Source: Pseudomonadota bacterium
GTDB lineage: Bacteria; Desulfobacterota; Desulfobulbia; Desulfobulbales; CALZHT01
Assembly: GCA_018823135.1 (NCBI GenBank)
Contig: JAHJJF010000064.1
Span: 1-60,346, forward strand
Reading direction: 5' to 3'
DNA: 60,346 bases
Under the pieces are notes generated by a model. That model saw only the letters and a list, made by a program, of their open reading frames with translations, did not search any database and was not told where the DNA came from. The position numbers and the translations under genes are program-made. The first letter of the stretch is position 1, and every line of letters begins with the position of its first letter. Of this stretch, positions 54,586-60,346 are shown piece after piece.

Positions 54586-55278
54586 ATGAAAACTATGACG
54601 ACCAAATCATTAACAGAACAACTGAAGCACATCAAGCTGCTCATGAAATATGCAGTTCCCGAGGAATATTCTGAAGAAGCGATGGAGTTTGTCCAGCGCT
54701 TCGAAACAGACATTATTGCACTCAACATTTTTCATGCTTTTTACAGCTACCTGCCCGATGCAAAAGATGACGCCATCAGACGCTTCAGAATTATGGCCCG
54801 CAAACAAGGCACATTTCTGATCTGCGCCGAAACAATTCATGCGCAATATTTTTATGTAACCACCAGTGAACAAGCGGAATACCTGGGTTCCCTTTCAGAA
54901 GGAATCTGGGACCAGGAGGTGCTCGACTTTTTCGGTTATGAGAGCAGGCAGACCTTTTTAGATAAACACCATGATACAGGCAAATTTCCGGAATATACCC
55001 CCGCATACATGAATCAGGCGCTCTGTCCGGTATGCCACACGGCTGAAGGTGAATTACATTTTTTCGGCTGCCCGGTGGAGGTCTGTCCCTGGTGCGGCAG
55101 CCAGCTCACCATATGTAATTGCCGTTTTGAAACGCTGGGAACGAATCTACTGACCGGAGACCAGCAACTTGAGCGGTTGCTGGAAAAACTCAAAGAAAAA
55201 GGCCGGGTGGTTTTTGATCCAAAAAACCAGAACCCGACCTATATCAAAGATCCGGGACAGCTTCCGGAAATAGAATGA
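54586..55278 (+). CDS. Hypothetical protein with C-terminal zinc-ribbon-like motif
   Basis: 230 aa, not recognised. The N-terminal 140 residues are helical, with no membrane segment. The C-terminal part has CPVC (about 147-150), then FGCPVEVCPWCGSQLTICNC (162-181), giving several Cys pairs able to hold one or two zinc ions. A charged tail follows. No Shine-Dalgarno was found before the ATG at 54586 or 54595. It follows thiE and a repeat; a role in thiamine metabolism is not implied. Confidence 0.65.
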   Translation: MKTMTTKSLTEQLKHIKLLMKYAVPEEYSEEAMEFVQRFETDIIALNIFHAFYSYLPDAKDDAIRRFRIMARKQGTFLICAETIHAQYFYVTTSEQAEYLGSLSEGIWDQEVLDFFGYESRQTFLDKHHDTGKFPEYTPAYMNQALCPVCHTAEGELHFFGCPVEVCPWCGSQLTICNCRFETLGTNLLTGDQQLERLLEKLKEKGRVVFDPKNQNPTYIKDPGQLPEIE

Positions 55279-55375
55279 CAGCTTTTTCACCTTACTAAAG
55301 TGTATCAGGATGGAGGCGCCTGTTGCGTGCAAATTCTTCCGTTGAGGCACTTTGGACGCAACAGACAATACCCGC

Positions 55376-56311
55376 TTATTTCATCGACTTGAAATATTTG
55401 TAGAACTCTGAATCCGATGTAAGTATGACCTTGGTATTCGGACCTAGCGCAGTTTTATAGCTCTCCATGGATTTATAAAACGCGTAGAATTCCGGATCTT
55501 TATTATACGCGTCGGCATAAATGCGGGCCGCCCCGGCATCCGCCTTGCCCTTGATTTCCAAGGCCTCACGACTGGCAGTGGAGGTAATGTCCTTGAGCTC
55601 GCGGTCAACCTTGCCGAGAATCTCCGCCTTCTGCCCCTCGCCCAACGACCTTTTCTCGGCAGCGATTCTTTTGCGCTCGGAAATCATTCTTTCATAAACC
55701 TTAAGCCGGACGCTATCAATGTAATTCACCCGCTTGAACATGACATCGACAAGCTCGATGCCGTAATTCGGCGTCACCTTTGATGCATCTTCATGGATCA
55801 TTTTGGCAATTTTATCGCGTCCCAGAGTGATTGTTTCAATTTCTTCCTCGCGCACTACCCTGTTCTGGGCCGCTTCACCCTGTTCCCAATCCGAACTCCT
55901 GATTATTTCAACAAGGTTGTTCTTGTTCACCAGACCCCGCACCGTAGAGTCGATAACATCATCAAGAATGGTCTGCGCACGGGTCTCATTGTTAACCGCC
56001 TGGAGAAACTTCAGGGGGTCGGCAATCCGCCATCTTGCGGTGACATCAAGATAGACAAAGGTCTTATCGTTTGTCGGTATCTGGTTTGGATCACCATCCC
56101 AGATAAGTATTTTCTTTTCATAATAGGTAACTTTCTGAATAAGCGGTGTCTTGAATTTCAAGCCGGCCTCGGTGGCTGGCTCCCCGACAGGTTTGCCGAA
56201 TTCCGTGACCACGGCCTGCATGCCTTCGGGTAAAATGTAAAACCCGTCCAAGACCGTCATTCCCACACCAATCACCAGAGCAATAATTATATATCGAAAA
56301 ATGTTATTCAC
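55376..56311 (-). CDS. hflC: HflC, modulator of FtsH protease
   Basis: SPFH/prohibitin-family inner-membrane protein forming a cage with HflK around FtsH. 311 aa; one N-terminal membrane segment (about 5-25), then the SPFH domain (VVTEFGKPVGEP, LDVTARWRIADP, VVREEEIETI) and a coiled coil rich in Glu/Lys/Arg with KGKADAGAARIYADAYNKDPEFYAFYKSMESYK. The start is GTG with GAGGA upstream. It follows hflK by 143 bp. Confidence 0.93.
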   Translation of the reverse strand: MNNIFRYIIIALVIGVGMTVLDGFYILPEGMQAVVTEFGKPVGEPATEAGLKFKTPLIQKVTYYEKKILIWDGDPNQIPTNDKTFVYLDVTARWRIADPLKFLQAVNNETRAQTILDDVIDSTVRGLVNKNNLVEIIRSSDWEQGEAAQNRVVREEEIETITLGRDKIAKMIHEDASKVTPNYGIELVDVMFKRVNYIDSVRLKVYERMISERKRIAAEKRSLGEGQKAEILGKVDRELKDITSTASREALEIKGKADAGAARIYADAYNKDPEFYAFYKSMESYKTALGPNTKVILTSDSEFYKYFKSMK

Positions 56312-56424
56312 AGGCTAATCCTCTTTTTTGACTAAATCTTGTTAACAGCTTATTTAATGGACTCGTAAAAAGTCGCTGCAGCAAAAGGTCCACCAGACAA
56401 AATCAACAGGTTACAAGGCAAGTC

Positions 56425-56453
56425 GATGAAATCTGTCTTATTACGATTTCATC
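56425..56453. repeat. Hairpin between hflK and hflC
   Basis: GATGAAATC (56425-56433) and GATTTCATC (56445-56453) form a perfect 9-bp stem with an 11-nt loop right after the hflK stop codon. There is no U-tract. Upstream in the same gap is ACTCGTAAAAAGTC (56360-56373). Confidence 0.5.
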
Positions 56454-56454
56454 A

Positions 56455-57561
56455 CTATTTAGCTTTTTTGCCGGTCAGATCCATAAGCGGCAAAAGAGAT
56501 TTCTGGTCTTCATCAATGACATATACTTCCGATAGCGTCGGCATCACTTCAACCATGGTTTCAAGATACATCCTTTTCCGGGTCACGTCCTTGGCAGCGG
56601 TGTACTCCTTGAGTATATCCAGAAACCTGGCAGTCTCGCCCTTGGCGCGATTCACCCGCTCCACCGAGTATCCGTAGGATTCCTCAATTGTCTGTTTTGC
56701 ACTGCCCCGCGCCTTGGGAATCACCCGGTTATAGGTCTCCTCGGCTTCATTGACCAGGCGCTTCATGTCCTGATCCGCTTCATTCACCTCGTTGAAAGCG
56801 GGTTTGACCGTCTCAGGGGGATTAACGTCCTGCAATTTCACTTCCATGATATACACACCGCTTTCATAACGATCCAGCACTCCCTGGAGTTCTTTGGCGG
56901 TGGCCGCCTCAAGTATGACTCGGTTACTGAGCACATAATCAAAATCCTGATTGCCGACAATCCGGCGGATCGCCTGCTCAGATGCATCGCGGACCGCCTG
57001 CCGGACATCGCGAACCTTGAATATAAAGTTGACCGGATCCATCACCTTGTATTGAACAATCCATTCCACATCGATGACGTTTTTATCCCCGGTAAGCATC
57101 AGGGATTCCATGTCATAGCCTTTTTTCTCATACACGGTCTTCTGGCCCGGTGTCCTGGTACGGAATCCGAATTCCTCCTTGCGGACATTGTCGACATTCA
57201 CCTTGATCAGCGTATCAATCATCGGCAGCTTGAAATTCAACCCCGGAGAGGCGGTGCGGTTGTACTTGCCGAAACGCAGGACCACACCCTCCCAGCCCGT
57301 CTCAATTTTATAAAAACAGGCATACACCCCATAGAGCAATAAGACAGCCACCACTACAGCAATAACTTTTTTGATGTCGCCCATGAAACCTGCAGGAGAG
57401 CCTCCTCCGGAGTTGTCCGAACCACCGCCCACACCGCCGTCGCCGCCTTGTCCGCCGCCGTCAAAGGCGTCTTTAACCTTCTTGATCAGGGCCGCGATCA
57501 AGTCTTCGGGAGAAGAGGGCCTCTTCTTATCCCATGGTGTTTTCTGGTCATCCCAAGCCAT
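56455..57561 (-). CDS. hflK: HflK, modulator of FtsH protease
   Basis: 368 aa. The cytoplasmic N-terminus is Gly-rich with repeated GGG/GGS (about 34-56), as in E. coli HflK. One membrane segment (about 63-85), the SPFH domain (VVLRFGKYNRTASPGLNFKLP) and a long C-terminal coiled coil follow. AGAGGA precedes the ATG. It is the first gene of the hflK-hflC pair. Confidence 0.94.
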   Translation of the reverse strand: MAWDDQKTPWDKKRPSSPEDLIAALIKKVKDAFDGGGQGGDGGVGGGSDNSGGGSPAGFMGDIKKVIAVVVAVLLLYGVYACFYKIETGWEGVVLRFGKYNRTASPGLNFKLPMIDTLIKVNVDNVRKEEFGFRTRTPGQKTVYEKKGYDMESLMLTGDKNVIDVEWIVQYKVMDPVNFIFKVRDVRQAVRDASEQAIRRIVGNQDFDYVLSNRVILEAATAKELQGVLDRYESGVYIMEVKLQDVNPPETVKPAFNEVNEADQDMKRLVNEAEETYNRVIPKARGSAKQTIEESYGYSVERVNRAKGETARFLDILKEYTAAKDVTRKRMYLETMVEVMPTLSEVYVIDEDQKSLLPLMDLTGKKAK

Positions 57562-57792
57562 TTCTTTTTCCTCTTTTATTAAATTTCATGTAAATTTCTC
57601 TGTATCGAACCTGTCCTGCAAATTATTAATGTATACTTCGCAAACGGTCCGCTTAGGTTAGACGGAAAATACATTGCATTGTATGTCCCTCCATCAGTTG
57701 CAGGATTTGGACAAGCATCTCAGGTTTGTTATCCCTTTACAAGAGTTTTCCTCAATCATCGATAAAAAAAACTATCCCTGAAACCCATTTCA

Positions 57793-58710
57793 TTACTGCC
57801 CGAGCGCCAGACGCCAGCAATACACGAAAAATACAACACAACCGGAAAAAAGCCCGGCCTGTACCAGATTTTTCTCCGATAAAGTCAGCAAGCGCGGAAA
57901 AAATCCAAAGATAAAACCGATCAGGACGCCCGCGACCAACCCCCAGAGATGGGCACCCACGTCAGTATGTTCACCTTCGGTTCCCAGCATCGCAAGAAGA
58001 CTCAATCCTGCGCCCAACGGCAACAAGACCCCTTTTATGCTCCTGTTGCTGAACATCTGAAATCCGGCAAGAATGCCGATGGCGCCGAATACCGCAGTGG
58101 AAAAGCCAACTGAATTATGTTTACCGCCCTGGAGTAGAATATTGATAAAATTCCCAATAATCCCGGACATCATAATCAGGGATATGCCTAAGCCCGCCCC
58201 GAACATCTTCAGGAGGAAATGGACCATAATGCCGCCGATAACCGTGTTACCGAGTATATGCACGGGATCGGCATGCAGAGTCAATGCGGTTGCCAACCGC
58301 CACCACTGGCCGTTTTCAAGAATCTGGTATCCGGAAACCGATCCTTTGGAAAACCAGGCGCTGCCGCTAGCCCATGGTCCGGTTATGCCATAGAATATGA
58401 TCAGGGCACCGATAATCAGAATCGTCGGCGATTGATGCGTTGCGGCAGGAAGGTCTGCCCTGCTCGGATGTTTGGGCGGAGGCCAGTGAGCATTTTCCTT
58501 TTCAAAGCCGATAATTTCTTGATTTGCCCGGCGGACAAATTCGTCTTCAACCTTGATGGCCCACCCGTTGGGGCTGCGGACAAGAATATGAGGGATATCG
58601 GCCGCACTCAACACCAGCGACCAGAGATACGCCTGCCCCTCTTCCTGCCCGGCATCATCTAGAGGAAAAGACAGGATATCGGTTCTCTTCTCGTCCGAAT
58701 TAGCTGTCAT
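57793..58710 (-). CDS. Rhomboid-family intramembrane serine protease
   Basis: 305 aa from the ATG at 58708-58710. A soluble N-terminal region of about 90 residues precedes six or seven membrane segments. Active-site residues (numbered from a TTG six codons upstream) are Ser210 in VGFSTAVFGAIG, His260 in DVGAHLWGLVAG, and the oxyanion-side His157/Asn161 in HILGNTV. The usual GxSG is GFST here, a conservative departure. It is downstream of the tRNA-Leu gene on the same strand. Substrate unknown. Confidence 0.85.
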   Translation of the reverse strand: MTANSDEKRTDILSFPLDDAGQEEGQAYLWSLVLSAADIPHILVRSPNGWAIKVEDEFVRRANQEIIGFEKENAHWPPPKHPSRADLPAATHQSPTILIIGALIIFYGITGPWASGSAWFSKGSVSGYQILENGQWWRLATALTLHADPVHILGNTVIGGIMVHFLLKMFGAGLGISLIMMSGIIGNFINILLQGGKHNSVGFSTAVFGAIGILAGFQMFSNRSIKGVLLPLGAGLSLLAMLGTEGEHTDVGAHLWGLVAGVLIGFIFGFFPRLLTLSEKNLVQAGLFSGCVVFFVYCWRLALGQ

Positions 58711-58905
58711 TGGGGCCGCCGCAAACAATATGTGAGTAAAGCGATTATAACCCTCACGGGGACATAAATAGCTTGGGGTGTATTCACCATTGATTGAAAT
58801 CGAAGTTTCTGCCCATTACGGGGAGTTTCCTGTGGAGGGAAACTTCACTTAAAGGAGCAGGGGAGTTTCCTTGACATATGAGGAAAAGACCATTAAATGT
58901 CTTTG

Positions 58906-58924
58906 TTCTTGAAGGTTTCAAGAA
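58906..58924. repeat. Perfect palindromic hairpin downstream of tRNA-Leu
   Basis: TTCTTGAA-GGT-TTCAAGAA, 8-bp arms with a 3-nt loop, 24 bases past the tRNA 3' end. The U-tract is poor, so it may be a processing or weak termination site. Confidence 0.4.
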
Positions 58925-58947
58925 AGATATTACTTTTAAGGAGCACA

Positions 58948-59034
58948 TGGTGCCGAAGGGGAGATTTGAACTCCCACAAGGAAACCCTCACTAGACCCTG
59001 AACCTAGCGCGTCTACCAATTCCGCCACTTCGGC
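58948..59034 (-). tRNA. tRNA-Leu (anticodon CAG)
   Basis: 87 nt including an encoded CCA. The 7-bp acceptor stem is GCCGAAG/CTTCGGC. The D-arm (GCGGAATTGGTAGACGC), the anticodon arm CTAGG-TTCAGGG-TCTAG with CAG, a long class II variable arm, and a T-arm with GTTCAAATC are all present, as expected for leucine. It is divergent from ribF. Confidence 0.97.
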
Positions 59035-59164
59035 ACATGTGGAATGCGATAATAAATTTTCACAGGGCCTTTTGTCAAGTGATTTATCCTCCAGGACGAT
59101 GTTCCTTTGAGGTAAGTCCACAGAGACGCCGCTCGCGCGGTCTTTTATATTTAGGAATACAGCA

Positions 59165-60139
59165 ATGAAAATATACGAAAATCTTGCCGAGATACAAAAA
59201 CCGATCAATAACGCCTATGTCACCATCGGCAACTTTGACGGCGTCCATCTCGGGCACCAGATGCTTTTTGCCGAGGTTGTCAGCAAGGCCTACAATAATA
59301 AAGGAACAAGCGTGGTGATTACCTTCGAACCCCACCCGCTGAAGGTGGTGCGTCCGGAATTCGGCATCAAACTCATTTCGACCTATGAACAGAAACTCGA
59401 ACTCATCGGACTGGCTAACATTGACGTACTCATCGTCATCCCCTTTACCCGGGAGTTTGCCAACACTGCCGCTGAAACCTTTGTGAATGAAACCCTGATC
59501 AGAACCATCGGCGTCAAAGAACTGGTGGTGGGGTATGATTACGCCTTCGGCAAAGGCAGGCAGGGCGATATCCCCTTTCTTAAAGAACAGGGCCGACAGA
59601 AGGGTTTCGAGGTTTCGGTGGTTGAGCAGTACTATGTCAATGACATGCTTTCAAGCAGCACCAAAGTGCGCCAGCTTGTTGCCGAAGGCCGTATGCGGGA
59701 CGTCAAGAAACTTCTCGGCCGCAACTACCAGATCCGCGGCGAGGTAAAGCTGGGCAAGCAGCGTGGCGGACCAATCGTTGGTTTCCCAACTGCCAACCTG
59801 CATATCTCAGAAGAGGACCTGTGTCCGAAACACGGCGTCTATGTGACCCAGGTCGTGTATGAAGGAAAATGTTACGGTGGCGTGCTCAATATTGGCTACA
59901 ACCCGACTTTCGGGGAAGACAAGCTCTCCGCCGAAACCCATATCTTTGATTTTAATCAGGATATTTACGGAAAGCCGATTAAAATCAATCTGCTGAAATT
60001 TCTGCGCGGCGAGCAGAAATTTTCAGGCCCTGAAGCCCTCAGCCAACAGATTGCCAAGGACATTGAAGAAGCCAAAAGGGTGCTTAGCGCAGCGGAAAAA
60101 GAAATACGGCTCTCCTGCGAAGAAAAATACAACCGCTGA
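59165..60139 (+). CDS. ribF: Bifunctional riboflavin kinase / FAD synthetase
   Basis: Makes FMN and then FAD. The N-terminal nucleotidyltransferase domain has GNFDGVHLGHQ (22-32) and VVGYDYAFGKGRQGD. The C-terminal flavokinase domain has GFPTANL (206-212) and NIGYNPTFG. 324 aa, slightly longer than usual, with a charged tail. AGGA precedes the ATG. It is divergent from the tRNA-Leu gene. Confidence 0.96.
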   Translation: MKIYENLAEIQKPINNAYVTIGNFDGVHLGHQMLFAEVVSKAYNNKGTSVVITFEPHPLKVVRPEFGIKLISTYEQKLELIGLANIDVLIVIPFTREFANTAAETFVNETLIRTIGVKELVVGYDYAFGKGRQGDIPFLKEQGRQKGFEVSVVEQYYVNDMLSSSTKVRQLVAEGRMRDVKKLLGRNYQIRGEVKLGKQRGGPIVGFPTANLHISEEDLCPKHGVYVTQVVYEGKCYGGVLNIGYNPTFGEDKLSAETHIFDFNQDIYGKPIKINLLKFLRGEQKFSGPEALSQQIAKDIEEAKRVLSAAEKEIRLSCEEKYNR

Positions 60140-60346
60140 ACGCAAATACCCCCGCGAAACTCCCGCTTCCATAATGTTGCTCTCCGAGAATGGAGGCCTG
60201 CAGGATATGCCACTTCACACCTGACGCATATCCTGTACAAGTATTACTCCTGCAGCCAGTTAAAAAAATCTTTATTAATTTTTTATTTTGTGCTGATAAT
60301 CAATCGAGATTAACTATTTTCCCATCTCCTCACAGACTAACCGTCA
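60140..60346. other. Right-end non-coding stretch
   Basis: No gene. CAGGATATG (60201-60209) and CATATCCTG (60227-60235) form a perfect 9-bp inverted repeat with a 17-nt spacer; no T-tract follows. Confidence 0.4.

Noticed and set aside
58936-59208. Minus-strand ORF of 90 aa containing VAELVDALGSGSS
   Set aside because: It reads through the tRNA-Leu gene; this peptide is the classic artefact of translating tRNA-Leu.

Overview
The window looks like chromosomal DNA of a Gram-negative, probably anaerobic or microaerophilic member of the Desulfobacterota, most likely near the Desulfobulbales. This is inference from gene content and protein style, not from a marker gene: two-CW, DUF523, C_GCAxxG_C_C, YkgJ and SprA-related proteins, a SecDF fusion, a CdaA-CdaR fusion, bacteriohemerythrin and many PAS, PilZ and GGDEF signalling proteins. 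Most of the DNA is core genome. I see no prophage, CRISPR array, transposase or defence island. I found no complete undescribed multi-gene system; the best leads are unusual domain fusions, a paired zinc-ribbon/PilZ family, a shared C-terminal CxxC module on sensors, two very small genes, and several MITE-like intergenic repeats.

Layout. 0-2 kb: flagellar stator genes in the order motB-motA (motA cut by the window edge). 2-8.2 kb: isochorismatase-family hydrolase, asnS, a zinc-ribbon/PilZ protein, a C_GCAxxG_C_C protein and clpB. 8.3-13 kb: two small genes, then purine salvage (mtnP-apt, and punA on the other strand) around a fused diadenylate cyclase. 13-19.8 kb: a cNMP-binding histidine kinase, thrC, rsfS-gpmI, a NupC-type nucleoside transporter and a membrane hypothetical. 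19.8-24 kb: pirin, a PAS/CxxC protein, a two-CW protein, bacteriohemerythrin, a tiny lipoprotein and a large PilZ protein.

24.5-30.3 kb: a plus-strand run secDF-ykgJ-HD-purQ, then tatC. 30.3-37.2 kb: the second zinc-ribbon/PilZ paralogue, DUF523, an FtsB-like protein, a haem-type sensor carrying the same CxxC tail, serA, a diguanylate cyclase and dinB. 37.2-43.7 kb: a hybrid histidine kinase, exported MsrAB, a PEBP protein, and leuB divergent from a LysR regulator. 43.7-48.9 kb: trpS, a 126-bp inverted-repeat element, the grpE-dnaK operon and a secreted hypothetical. 48.9-60.3 kb: an aminotransferase, two more inverted-repeat elements, a Cys-rich micro-ORF, a SprA-related putative metalloprotease, citrate synthase, thiE, a zinc-ribbon hypothetical, hflK-hflC, rhomboid, tRNA-Leu(CAG) and ribF.

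Themes. Purine and nucleoside salvage is well represented (MtnP makes adenine, Apt uses it, plus PunA and a concentrative nucleoside transporter). Protein quality control and export is strong (ClpB, GrpE/DnaK, HflKC, rhomboid, SecDF, TatC, MsrAB). Nucleotide second messengers recur: one c-di-GMP synthase, three PilZ-type proteins (one with degenerate binding motifs), one c-di-AMP synthase and one cNMP-binding kinase.
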